From contig DRLW01000242.1 of the NCBI GenBank assembly GCA_011375275.1, forward strand, positions 1 through 6,983: a stretch of DNA of 6,983 nt, in the 5' to 3' direction. Source of the stretch: Bacteroidota bacterium. GTDB lineage: Bacteria; Zhuqueibacterota; Zhuqueibacteria; Zhuqueibacterales; Geothermadaptataceae. This document shows positions 1 to 6,776 of the stretch, in pieces (the stretch's first letter is position 1; every line of letters begins with the position of its first letter). The notes beneath the pieces were generated by a model. The model saw only the letters and a list, made by a program, of their open reading frames with translations, did no database searches and had not been told where the DNA came from. A program made the translations under genes and the position numbers.

Positions 1-627
1 ATTCAGGCGCTCATCTGTTTCAGTATTGATCTTCTCGATTCTTTCGTTGAACTGACGATAGCTTTCGACGAGTTCTTCGGTATTGCGCCGCATACGCTCG
101 ACCAGGCTGGTCGTGCGGTTGGAGAGCTTCTTTATTTCCCTCGCGATGTAGGTAAAAGCTGCCCCGGACGAACCCGCCCGGCTGGCGACAAAGCCTGCGT
201 TGTAGGACAGCAATTCGATATCATCAGATATCAGGGCAATCTCTGAGATCGAATCCCGGATTTCGCTCATCTGACCGACCTGCTCTTCGATTTGCTGAAA
301 CAGCTCCTTGTCATCTGTGCGCATCAGGCGCATCGAAGAAGCGGCATCGCCCAATTTCACCTGCACATCTTTGAGCTCCTCGCTGACCACGCTGTCCTGA
401 TTCAGCTCGGAATCGCCGGAGATGAAATAGGAAACCAGAACGCGTGACTCATCATTATTGCTCTCGATCGTTTCCATGATCGCCGGCAACTGTTCAGCGA
501 TGCGCTCATAAACATCCGCAGTATAGATCTGCAGCTTCTGCAAAACATTTTCGCAGCTCATCGTCTCAGAACGGACCGTATCGAGATAATTTCGGAATTC
601 TTCCCGGAGTGACTGCAGTTGGTTCAA
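1..627 (-). CDS. Methyl-accepting chemotaxis-like signalling protein, 5' part (C-terminus beyond the window)
   Basis: I translated this from the reverse complement: 209 codons are open to the left edge, so the C-terminus is missing. The start chosen is TTG at 627-625, eight bases after an AGGAG on the minus strand. No ATG or GTG lies in frame between it and the upstream in-frame stop. The visible protein is hydrophilic, with no signal peptide or membrane segment, and looks helical and coiled-coil. Residues about 120-180 (EIALISDDIELLSYNAGF, then VASRAGSSGAAFTYIAREIKKLSNRT) follow the pattern of the MCP signalling hairpin (typically LLALNAAIEAARAGE..GRGFAVVA.EVRKLA), which in chemoreceptors contacts CheA and CheW. 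The match is diverged: the usual AIEAARAGE is replaced by GFVASRAGS. Residues 1-110 resemble no domain I recognise. It is probably a cytosolic chemoreceptor-like protein; whether it couples to CheA is unknown. It is divergent from dcp. Confidence 0.75.
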   Translation of the reverse strand, partial: MNQLQSLREEFRNYLDTVRSETMSCENVLQKLQIYTADVYERIAEQLPAIMETIESNNDESRVLVSYFISGDSELNQDSVVSEELKDVQVKLGDAASSMRLMRTDDKELFQQIEEQVGQMSEIRDSISEIALISDDIELLSYNAGFVASRAGSSGAAFTYIAREIKKLSNRTTSLVERMRRNTEELVESYRQFNERIEKINTETDERLN

Positions 628-635
628 CGCGATAG

Positions 636-640
636 CTCCT
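636..640 (-). promoter_or_regulatory. Ribosome-binding site deciding the TTG start of the chemoreceptor-like gene
   Basis: AGGAG on the minus strand lies 8 bases before the TTG at 627-625. It is the only good Shine-Dalgarno sequence near the open end of the frame. The next in-frame ATG is codon 23, inside continuous helical sequence, so TTG is preferred. Confidence 0.65.
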
Positions 641-720
641 GTCTGCTTTTTGGGGATCAGTACTGTACATGTCTATCAACATGCCGGAATTCATCAGCCT
701 GATGTCTGATATCAACCCTA

Positions 721-750
721 TTGATCGTCGGCGGCCAATCTTTCTATAGG
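721..750 (+). promoter_or_regulatory. Candidate sigma-70-type promoter for dcp
   Basis: TTGATC at 721-726 could be a -35 box. The -10 could be TCTATA at 743-748 (16-base spacer) or TATAGG at 745-750 (18-base spacer). Another -10-like hexamer, TATATT, lies at 803-808, but its best upstream partner (TTGTGT, 777-782) is 20 bases away. The region is the only promoter space for both divergent genes. This is inference from weak consensus matches. Confidence 0.25.
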
Positions 751-822
751 CCGTGAAATAAAATTAACAGCTAAAGTTGTGTCATTTTTCCGGCAAACTC
801 AGTATATTGCCCGGTTCATAAG

Positions 823-834
823 GCCCGTACGGGC
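823..834. repeat. Perfect 12-bp palindrome upstream of dcp (possible operator)
   Basis: GCCCGTACGGGC reads the same on both strands. It sits 46 bases before the dcp ribosome-binding site (GGAGG, 880-884) and just downstream of the -10-like TATATT at 803-808. With no loop it would suit binding of a dimeric regulator better than an RNA hairpin. No regulator can be named. Confidence 0.35.
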
Positions 835-890
835 TGATGTGCAGAAGGGAGTGATCAATCGTTTTTATTGCGCAAGAGCGGAGGAAACTA

Positions 891-3002
891 ATGAAAAGAA
901 AAAAAGCAGGAATTGGATTACTTGCCGGAGTTTTGTTTATGGGACTGACAGCACAGGCACAGGAGAAGAGCAATCCCTTTTTCCAGGAATGGGATACCCC
1001 TTATGGAGTCGCCCCCTTTGACCAGATCGAAGACGAGCATTACATGCCCGCTTTTCGCGAAGGGATGAAACAGCACCTCGCTGAGATCGAGGCTATCGCA
1101 TCAAATCCGGAACAGCCGACTTTTGACAACACCATCGCAGCGATGGAGAGAGCCGGGAAACTGCTGAACCGTGTTGCCGGGGTCTTTTTCAACATCGTTT
1201 CTGCCAACACCAACGATGCACGCCAGGCCATCGCGCGGGAGATCAGCCCGTTGCTTTCTCAGCACAACGACGCTATTCTTCTCAACCCGCGCCTGTTCCA
1301 GCGCGTCAAAACGCTGTACGAGCAGCGCGAAACACTTGGCCTCACCGGCGAGCAGAAACGTCTGCTGGAAAACGGGTATAAGCAGTTCGTTCGCGGCGGG
1401 GCCAATCTTTCCGAAGCAGACAAAGACAAGCTGCGTAAAATCAACGAGCGCCTGTCCTCTCTGCAAGTCGCATTCAGCGAAAACGTGCTCAAAGAAGACA
1501 ACAATTTTAAACTGCTGCTGGATGAAAAGGACCTCACCGGCCTGCCCGAAAGCGTCAAAAAAGCGGCTGCCGAGGCAGCAAAAGCCAGGGGCTATGAGGG
1601 CAAATGGCTGTTTACTCTGCACAAGCCGAGCCTGATTCCGTTTATCCAATATTCGGACCGCCGCGATCTGCGCGAGAAGCTGTACACCGGCTACATCATG
1701 CGCGGAGATAACAACGATGCCTTTGATAACAAAAAAATCTTCGCTGAAATCGCCAACCTGCGCATCCGCAAAGCCCATCTTCTCGGCTATAAAACGCACG
1801 CAGACTATGTCCTCGAGGAGCGCATGGCCAAAACACCGGAAAAAGTTTACGAGCTGCTCGACAAAGTCTGGCCTGCTGCGCTGAACAAGGCCAAAGAAGA
1901 GCGCGCCATGATGCAGAGCATGATCGACGCCGAAGGTGGCGGTTTCAAGCTCGCCTCGTGGGACTGGTGGTACTATGCGGAAAAAATCCGGCAGCAGAAA
2001 TATAACCTCGATGAAGACGAAGTTCGGCCCTATCTGCAGATCGACAACGTCATCAAAGGGGCGTTTATCCTGGCGCAAAAACTCTATGGCCTGACTTTCG
2101 AAGAAAAGCAGGACATCCCCAAATATCATCCTGAGGTCAAAACCTACGTCGTGCGCGATGAGAAGGGCGATATCATCGGCATCTATCTGTCCGACTGGTT
2201 CTACCGCTCCAGCAAGCGCGGCGGGGCCTGGATGAATAACTACCGCGAACAGAGCAACATGGACGGCAAGCGCGTTCTGCCGATCATCGTCAATGTCGGC
2301 AACTTCACCAAACCGACTGCCAGCACACCCAGCCTGCTCAGCCTTGATGAGGCCAACACTCTGTTTCATGAGTTCGGTCATGCTCTGCACGGCCTGCTCT
2401 CCAAATGCACGTATCCATCGATATCCGGCACCAACGTACCGCGTGATTTTGTCGAGTTCCCTTCCCAGGTGATGGAAAATTGGGTGCTGGAACCGGAGAT
2501 GCTCAAGCTCTATGCCTTCCACTACCAGACCGGCGAGGTCATGCCGCAATCTCTGATCGACAAAATCAAAAAAGCCGGACAGTTCAACCAGGGCTTTGCT
2601 ACCGTGGAATACATGGCGGCCTCATACCTCGACATGGCCTGGCACACTCTGACTGAGGAGCAGGAGCGCGACGTCAATGCCTTTGAGAAGTCTGTGCTGG
2701 ACAAAATCGGGTTGATACCGGAAATTATCAGCCGGTACCGCACCACTTATTTCCGGCATATCGTCGGCGGCTATTCGGCCGGATACTACAGCTACCTCTG
2801 GTCTGAAGTGCTCGATGCTGATGCCTTTGAAGCATTCAAAGAAAACGGCATATTCGACCGCGCGACTGCACAGTCTTTTCGCGACAACATCCTTTCACGA
2901 GGCGGCACTGAAGATGCCATGCAAATGTATATCAATTTCCGTGGCCGTGAGCCGGAGATCACCCCGCTGTTGAAACGCCGGGGGCTGCTGCCGGAGAACT
3001 AA
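891..3002 (+). CDS. dcp: Exported M3-family peptidyl-dipeptidase (Dcp, oligopeptidase A/thimet family)
   Basis: This zinc metallopeptidase of family M3 is expected to release dipeptides from peptide C-termini, working in peptide turnover. It has 703 residues, a normal Dcp length plus a signal peptide. ATG 891 follows GGAGG (880-884) by six bases. Residues 1-23 form a Sec signal: basic MKRKK, a hydrophobic core at 6-20, and an AQA cleavage site before Q24. There is no lipobox cysteine, so the protein should be periplasmic or secreted; E. coli Dcp has no such signal. The zinc site is HEFGH at 493-497, with the third ligand E522 in DFVEFPSQ, 29 residues after H493 as in thimet oligopeptidase. 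H623, Y628, Y632 and Y635 in HIVGGYSAGYYSYLW match the family's substrate-binding set. No key residue is missing. The N-terminal text (NPFFQEWDTPYGVAPFDQI) reads like Bacteroidetes Dcp. The family call is secure; strict dipeptidase versus oligopeptidase specificity is inferred. Confidence 0.95.
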   Translation: MKRKKAGIGLLAGVLFMGLTAQAQEKSNPFFQEWDTPYGVAPFDQIEDEHYMPAFREGMKQHLAEIEAIASNPEQPTFDNTIAAMERAGKLLNRVAGVFFNIVSANTNDARQAIAREISPLLSQHNDAILLNPRLFQRVKTLYEQRETLGLTGEQKRLLENGYKQFVRGGANLSEADKDKLRKINERLSSLQVAFSENVLKEDNNFKLLLDEKDLTGLPESVKKAAAEAAKARGYEGKWLFTLHKPSLIPFIQYSDRRDLREKLYTGYIMRGDNNDAFDNKKIFAEIANLRIRKAHLLGYKTHADYVLEERMAKTPEKVYELLDKVWPAALNKAKEERAMMQSMIDAEGGGFKLASWDWWYYAEKIRQQKYNLDEDEVRPYLQIDNVIKGAFILAQKLYGLTFEEKQDIPKYHPEVKTYVVRDEKGDIIGIYLSDWFYRSSKRGGAWMNNYREQSNMDGKRVLPIIVNVGNFTKPTASTPSLLSLDEANTLFHEFGHALHGLLSKCTYPSISGTNVPRDFVEFPSQVMENWVLEPEMLKLYAFHYQTGEVMPQSLIDKIKKAGQFNQGFATVEYMAASYLDMAWHTLTEEQERDVNAFEKSVLDKIGLIPEIISRYRTTYFRHIVGGYSAGYYSYLWSEVLDADAFEAFKENGIFDRATAQSFRDNILSRGGTEDAMQMYINFRGREPEITPLLKRRGLLPEN

Positions 3003-3102
3003 AATTTGTTGCCTTCAAATATTCCGGCAGGCAAGATGCTTCCATCTGCTCGCCGCCCCCACCCAGTGGTTATTTGTTGAATAAACCGGCTTCGCACCAG
3101 TC

Positions 3103-3133
3103 TCCTTCCCCCGCTCCGGAGCGGGGGGAAGGA
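3103..3133. repeat. GC-rich inverted repeat, hairpin-forming
   Basis: TCCTTCCCCCGCTCC is followed immediately by GGAGCGGGGGGAAGGA. The arms are complementary over 15 bp with one bulged G and essentially no loop. There is no following T-run, so it is not a classic intrinsic terminator, although it could block RNA decay or polymerase after dcp. Similar C-rich palindromes are common as dispersed intergenic repeats in environmental bacteria (recollection, not checked). Confidence 0.7.
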
Positions 3134-3196
3134 AATAAACTACGCCTTCCATCCCCTCCCTGCCGAGAATTCCACAAGATAGCGATCATTTGCCTG

Positions 3197-3215
3197 CCTG
3201 CATTCAGGTTTTTTT
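3197..3215 (+). terminator. Weak candidate intrinsic terminator downstream of dcp
   Basis: CCTG-CATT-CAGG forms a 4-bp stem with a 4-base loop and is followed by seven T residues (3209-3215). The stem is short, so termination would be inefficient. It lies about 195 bases after the dcp stop codon and is the only stem-plus-T-run seen in this gap. Confidence 0.3.
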
Positions 3216-3290
3216 GTTTAATAGCCGAACATCTGAAGTCGGAAGTCTGTAAGCTGATAAATTGACGCTTTATTTAAGTCTTGCCTGTCA

Positions 3291-3520
3291 GGGTATCCAT
3301 TTAACTCAGCTAACCGGGCCTGCCAGGGCACCGACAACTGTCATTCCGGCCAAGCGAAGCGCAGTGCCGGAATCTCATCTTTTCTGGCACGTGCCTGAGG
3401 CAGGGAGATTCCGGTCTTCCCCTGCGGGGAAACCGGAATGACGATTTTGCAGCATAGGCACATGCTATGGTCAGGCGGTCTGCCTGAAAGATGCAACCGT
3501 GCTGAGTTAACTGGATAACC
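3291..3520. mobile_element. MITE-like non-coding element with terminal inverted repeats (copy 1, complete)
   Basis: The left end GGTATCCATTTAACTCAGC (3292-3310) matches the reverse complement of the right end (3501-3520), GGTTATCCAGTTAACTCAGC, with one substitution and one indel. The inside is a set of nested palindromes: GTCATTCCGG (3340-3349) with CCGGAATGAC (3433-3442); CCGGAATCTC (3367-3376) with GAGATTCCGG (3405-3414); the self-complementary GGCACGTGCC (3386-3395); and hairpin TCAGGC-5-GCCTGA (3471-3487). There is no coding capacity, so mobility would need a transposase supplied elsewhere. No convincing target-site duplication is visible; CAG on both sides is possible. The inner TCATTCCGG/CCGGAATGA unit resembles dispersed repeats seen in several phyla (recollection). 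Calling it a MITE is inference from the terminal repeats plus the second copy. Confidence 0.65.
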
Positions 3521-3525
3521 AGACC

Positions 3526-3556
3526 TTGCCTGGTTTAACCTATTAATAAATATAAG
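3526..3556 (+). promoter_or_regulatory. Candidate promoter in the AT-rich island before the kinase gene
   Basis: TTGCCT at 3526-3531 could act as a -35 box, with AATATA (3549-3554, 17-base spacer) or TATAAG (3551-3556, 19-base spacer) as the -10. It lies in the only AT-rich stretch between the two GC-rich repeat copies. Use of it would give the kinase transcript a leader of roughly 320 bases containing repeat copy 2. The boxes are poor matches to consensus. Confidence 0.2.
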
Positions 3557-3570
3557 TCAAACTGACTTAT
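3552..3570. repeat. Perfect 8-3-8 inverted repeat between the two repeat copies
   Basis: ATAAGTCA-AAC-TGACTTAT has fully complementary 8-bp arms and a 3-base spacer. It overlaps the -10-like hexamers of the candidate promoter, so it could be an operator. As RNA it would form a short AU-rich hairpin, and it has no T-run to act as a terminator. Confidence 0.45.
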
Positions 3571-3575
3571 CTTCC

Positions 3576-3730
3576 GGGTATCCAGTTAACTCAGTAAACC
3601 GGGCCCGACTCAGCTACCGGCATGTGTCATTCCGGCCAGGCGAAGCGCAGTGCCGGAATCTCATCTTTTCGGGCACGTGCCTGAGTCCGGGAGATACCGT
3701 CTTTCCCTGCGGGGAAACCGGTATGAGACG
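3576..3730. mobile_element. MITE-like element, copy 2, lacking its right terminal repeat
   Basis: This is a direct copy of the element at 3291, starting 285 bases further on. The left end is GGTATCCAGTTAACTCAG (3577-3594). Similarity to copy 1 continues through ATTCCGGC (3629-3636), GCCGGAAT (3652-3659), the GGCACGTGCC palindrome and the GGGGAAACCGG arm, then fades near 3730. No GCTGAGTTAACTGG end follows before the kinase, so the copy is truncated or its right half has been replaced. It lies in the upstream region of the kinase gene and may be transcribed with it. Confidence 0.6.
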
Positions 3731-3808
3731 GTTCTGGCATCGGCGCGGGCGCTTGCGGGCAGGGGTATATCGTTGCGCTTGTGCGCTGCCGCGGAAGCGG
3801 TACAGGGG

Positions 3809-3834
3809 CGTCACACCACTGGAGCGGTGTGACG
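3809..3834 (+). promoter_or_regulatory. Leader hairpin with 9-bp stem upstream of the kinase
   Basis: CGTCACACC (3809-3817) pairs perfectly with GGTGTGACG (3826-3834) around an 8-base loop. It lies directly before a strong ribosome-binding sequence (AGAGGAG, 3835-3841) and ends 46 bases before the kinase ATG. There is no T-run, so it is not an intrinsic terminator. It may be a protein-binding operator, an mRNA-stabilising structure, or a structure that influences access to the adjacent Shine-Dalgarno sequence. Confidence 0.5.
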
Positions 3835-3851
3835 AGAGGAGAACAAGAATA

Positions 3852-3887
3852 GTGAACGGCTTTCCTTCAGGATCACAACCATGTTGA
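3852..3887 (+). CDS. Possible 11-codon leader mini-ORF overlapping the kinase start
   Basis: AGGAG at 3837-3841 is the best Shine-Dalgarno in this leader and lies 10 bases before a GTG at 3852. Reading from that GTG gives 11 codons ([14 protein letters not shown]) ending at a TGA (3885-3887) that overlaps the kinase ATG (3881-3883) and its second codon. The arrangement would suit translational coupling of the kinase. The kinase also has its own weaker AGGA (3869-3872, 8-base spacer), so the mini-ORF may be chance. The peptide has no recognisable function. Confidence 0.25.
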   Translation: MNGFPSGSQPC

Positions 3888-6673
3888 GAAAACGATTTCT
3901 TTGCCGGCTTTCCCAGGGGATTTCTCGTACCTTCGCTTCCTTGCACCGTATGCTCATCCTGCTGGCTATTCCGGCGACTGTGTACGCCCGCGACTCTGCT
4001 CTACAATCCAGCAGCCGTGCTGGCCAGGACATGATATCCAGCAGCATCGACTCCTCGCATTTACACTTTGGCATCATCCTGAATATTATCATTCTGGCGT
4101 TGTTTTTTATCATCCGCTACCTCCGGAAACAAAGGGATCTTGTCTCGAAAATGACCGCTGCACTGGCGGATATCACCGGAAACACAACATCCCAAACTAC
4201 GCCTCACGGGTTTTGGCGGTTTAAGGCACAACTAACCGACTATAATGAAATTATCACAGCGGCCGGCAACGAGCTGCACTCTCTGCGCTATGCGGCCGGA
4301 ATTCATGGACATATTTTCGACTCCATCAGTGACGCTATCGTGTCATCCGACCACGAGGGAAACATCATCGAGTTCAATCGCGCCGCTGAAGAGATTTTTG
4401 GCTACAACAAGGAAGATGTCATCGGAAAACCGCTGACCATGATCATGCCCGAGCGGTATCGATCCCTGCACAATACGGGTTTCGAGCGCTTCTGCGAAAC
4501 CGGTTCTCCTCGTTTGTCATCATGGGATAAGCTCGAACTGATCGGGCTGTCACGCGATGGGAGAGAGATCCCGCTGGAGGCCAACTTTTCGGTAGCTGAA
4601 GTAGCAAACAAACGGGTGATTACAGCGATTTTGACCGACGTCACCCATCGCAAGCAAACAGAGGAACAGTTGCACAAGCTCTCGCGTGCTGTTGAGCAGA
4701 GCGCCAGCATGGTGATGATCACCGATACCTCCGCCCGCATTGAGTATGTCAACCCAAAGTTCACGGAGACCACCGGATATAGCCTTGTCGAGCTTCTGGG
4801 CAAACGCGCCAGCCTGTTGAAATCAGGCAAGACTCCACCGGAAACCTATCAAGATTTGTGGGCGACATTACACGCAGGCAAGCAGTGGGAGGGCCTGTTT
4901 ATCAATAAAAGAAAAAACGGGGAGCACTACTGGGAGAAGGCAGCCATTTCGCCGATCAAAAACTCGCTGGGCATTACCACTCACTATGTTGCCGTCAAAG
5001 AGGACATCACCGAGCGTAAACGCTTCGAAGAGACATTGCAACAGGCCAAGGAAGCTGCAGAAGCAGCCAACAGAGCCAAGAGCGAGTTTCTCGCCAATAT
5101 GAGCCACGAAATCCGCACGCCCATGAACGGCATTCTCGGCATGAATCAACTGCTGCTGGAGACCCATCTCAATGAGGAGCAGCGTGAGTACAGCCGCGCG
5201 ATTCAAAAGAGTGCAGAAGCCCTGCTCGAGCTCATCAACGATATTCTCGACTTCTCGAAAATTGAGGCTGGTAAACTCACAATCGAATACGTCGATTGCT
5301 CTCTCGAGGAGATCATCGAGGGAGTGACCGAAGTGATTGCGCCGAAAGCTCATGAAAAGGGTCTCGAACTGCTGATCGATATCGACCCGCAAAGTCCGGC
5401 CTTCGTTAAAGCGGATCCAGTCCGCATCCGTCAGATTTTGCTCAATCTGGCCAGCAATGCGGTCAAGTTCACGGAAGAAGGTGAAATCCTGATTTCGCTG
5501 CGCCCGCATCCGGGGAAAACCGGCAAAGAGAGTGAGTTCTACCTTTATTTCGCGGTCAAAGATACCGGCATCGGCATCGCGAAGGACAAACAGGCCCTGA
5601 TCTTCGAAAGCTTTGCGCAGGCAGATGGCTCGACCACGCGCAAATATGGCGGCACAGGTCTGGGGCTTGCAATCTGTAAAAAACTGGTCCAGCTCATGGG
5701 GGGTGAAATTGGTCTGGAGAGCGAACCAGGACAGGGCGCAACATTCTGGTTTACGATCAAAGCGAAAAAAAGCAAAAAAACCACACAGGTCAGAGTGGCG
5801 AGCCGCACCGATGTAAAACTTCTGCACGACAAGCACATTCTGGTCGTCGATGACAACACCACCAACCGCCTGTTGCTCGAACGCCTGTTTCGCAATCACG
5901 GCTGCAGTGTAGATTCTGTGGAGAGCGGAGAGCTTGCCGTACAGACCCTGCGCGAGTATCAGCAAAGCGGGAAGCAGGTGGATTTCATCCTGCTGGATAT
6001 GATGATGCCCGGCATGGACGGGCGGGATACTGCGCTCAAAATCAAAGAAGAGCAACTGGCAGGCAGTGCGGTCATCATCATCGCTTCATCCATGGATAAC
6101 CGCCTGAGCCGGAAAGAGATGGACAGACTTGGCATCCATCATTTCATGACCAAGCCGATAAAAATCGCCCGCCTGATGGAAATTCTGTTGCAAAGCATCA
6201 GCAGTCCTTCGCAGGCGCAGACGCAACCCGTCCGGGTTGTTTCCCGTCAGGAAACGGCCCAGCTTAACCTACCGAAATTGCATATTCTGGTTGCGGAAGA
6301 CAACAAGGTTAATCAGATATTGGCGCGCAAGATGCTGGAAAAACATGGCTTCACAGTCGAGATTGCACACAACGGTCTCGAGGTCGTGGACGCACTCGAA
6401 CGAGGTGACAGTTATGATCTCATCTTGATGGACGTACAGATGCCGATACTGGACGGTCTCAGCACAACCCGGCGCATCCGCGAACAGGAAAGCAGAACCG
6501 GCGGGCACATCCCGATCATCGCTCTGACGGCTAACGCCATGCAGGGCGACAGGGAACGCTGTCTGGAGTCCGGGATGGATGCCTACATTTCGAAGCCGAT
6601 CGATAAGGATGAGCTGTTCAAAACGATCTGGAAGCTTTTTGCTGAACAGGAAACCGTCGGCGAGAAAGCATGA
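3881..6673 (+). CDS. Membrane hybrid sensor histidine kinase: PAS-PAS-HisKA-HATPase-REC-REC
   Basis: This 930-residue inner-membrane kinase should autophosphorylate on His and relay to its own receiver domains. ATG 3881 follows AGGA (3869-3872). Residues 24-36 look like the core of a signal sequence (cleavage near VYA-36), though the 23-residue n-region is long. A transmembrane segment spans about 63-80, leaving only about 26 periplasmic residues, so sensing is probably cytoplasmic. PAS 1 covers about 141-258 and PAS 2 about 268-385, each ending in a PAC-like T/E-R/H-K motif. A short coiled coil (about 383-400) leads to HisKA, with H409 in [12 protein letters not shown]. The ATPase domain has N522/N526, DTGIGI (561-566) and GGTGLGLAI (590-598). 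REC 1 (about 651-765) has D657/D658, acceptor D706, S736 and K758. REC 2 (about 798-920) has E806/D807, acceptor D851, T883 and K905. All catalytic residues are present. There is no HPt domain, so phosphotransfer beyond REC probably needs a separate HPt protein. No response regulator is adjacent and the signal is unknown. Confidence 0.95.
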   Translation: MLRKRFLCRLSQGISRTFASLHRMLILLAIPATVYARDSALQSSSRAGQDMISSSIDSSHLHFGIILNIIILALFFIIRYLRKQRDLVSKMTAALADITGNTTSQTTPHGFWRFKAQLTDYNEIITAAGNELHSLRYAAGIHGHIFDSISDAIVSSDHEGNIIEFNRAAEEIFGYNKEDVIGKPLTMIMPERYRSLHNTGFERFCETGSPRLSSWDKLELIGLSRDGREIPLEANFSVAEVANKRVITAILTDVTHRKQTEEQLHKLSRAVEQSASMVMITDTSARIEYVNPKFTETTGYSLVELLGKRASLLKSGKTPPETYQDLWATLHAGKQWEGLFINKRKNGEHYWEKAAISPIKNSLGITTHYVAVKEDITERKRFEETLQQAKEAAEAANRAKSEFLANMSHEIRTPMNGILGMNQLLLETHLNEEQREYSRAIQKSAEALLELINDILDFSKIEAGKLTIEYVDCSLEEIIEGVTEVIAPKAHEKGLELLIDIDPQSPAFVKADPVRIRQILLNLASNAVKFTEEGEILISLRPHPGKTGKESEFYLYFAVKDTGIGIAKDKQALIFESFAQADGSTTRKYGGTGLGLAICKKLVQLMGGEIGLESEPGQGATFWFTIKAKKSKKTTQVRVASRTDVKLLHDKHILVVDDNTTNRLLLERLFRNHGCSVDSVESGELAVQTLREYQQSGKQVDFILLDMMMPGMDGRDTALKIKEEQLAGSAVIIIASSMDNRLSRKEMDRLGIHHFMTKPIKIARLMEILLQSISSPSQAQTQPVRVVSRQETAQLNLPKLHILVAEDNKVNQILARKMLEKHGFTVEIAHNGLEVVDALERGDSYDLILMDVQMPILDGLSTTRRIREQESRTGGHIPIIALTANAMQGDRERCLESGMDAYISKPIDKDELFKTIWKLFAEQETVGEKA

Positions 6674-6733
6674 GGTGCAGCTGAAAATCCCCTCGGTTAA
6701 AGTGACGGCTTGCGGGTACTGCGAACGGTTGAT

Positions 6734-6767
6734 CCTGTCTGGTGATCGTTACCCCGTACTTGCATTT
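6734..6767. repeat. Diverged direct repeat, copy 1
   Basis: CCTGTC, a 4-base linker, then GATCGTTACCCCGTACTTGC followed by ATT. The 23 bases at 6744-6766 match the 23 bases at 6889-6911 with two differences, both C/T transitions. The copies are direct and 145 bases apart. Confidence 0.65.
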
Positions 6768-6776
6768 CGTTTTTTT

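Larger units (their letters stand above)
3003..3290. other. Intergenic segment downstream of dcp, no gene seen
   Basis: The short open frame at 3074-3265 crosses an inverted repeat, has no ribosome-binding site and yields low-complexity sequence, so I do not call it. The segment contains a GC-rich inverted repeat (3103-3133), a weak terminator-like structure (3197-3215) and a pyrimidine-rich stretch around 3145-3162. No strong intrinsic terminator directly follows the dcp stop codon. Confidence 0.6.

Noticed and set aside
772..798. TAAAGTT followed by CCGGCAAA as a possible sigma-28 (flagellar) promoter
   Set aside because: The -35-like half is good, but the -10-like half matches GCCGATAA poorly, and it points towards dcp rather than the chemoreceptor-like gene.
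1101..2549. 482-codon open frame antisense to dcp
   Set aside because: It lies wholly inside a gene with intact catalytic motifs. The translation has no recognisable domain and no ribosome-binding site, and is explained by the codon bias of the sense strand.
3385..3399. TGGCAC as a possible sigma-54 -24 element
   Set aside because: The spacing is followed by TGAG rather than TTGC/TTGA-like sequence. The hexamer is simply half of the GGCACGTGCC palindrome and becomes GGGCAC in copy 2.
3291..3730. CRISPR array
   Set aside because: There are only two long, diverged copies with an internal palindromic structure, and no series of short repeats with regular spacers.
3614..3946. Overlapping short frames on both strands across repeat copy 2 (3624-3887 plus, 3614-3946 minus)
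   Set aside because: Most of their length is the palindromic repeat, and the peptides have no family resemblance. Only the last 11 codons of the plus frame, preceded by a good Shine-Dalgarno, are kept as a low-confidence mini-ORF.
4868..6055. 395-codon open frame antisense to the kinase
   Set aside because: It mirrors the HisKA, HATPase and REC coding sequence, and its translation is Phe/Leu/Gln-rich with no domain.
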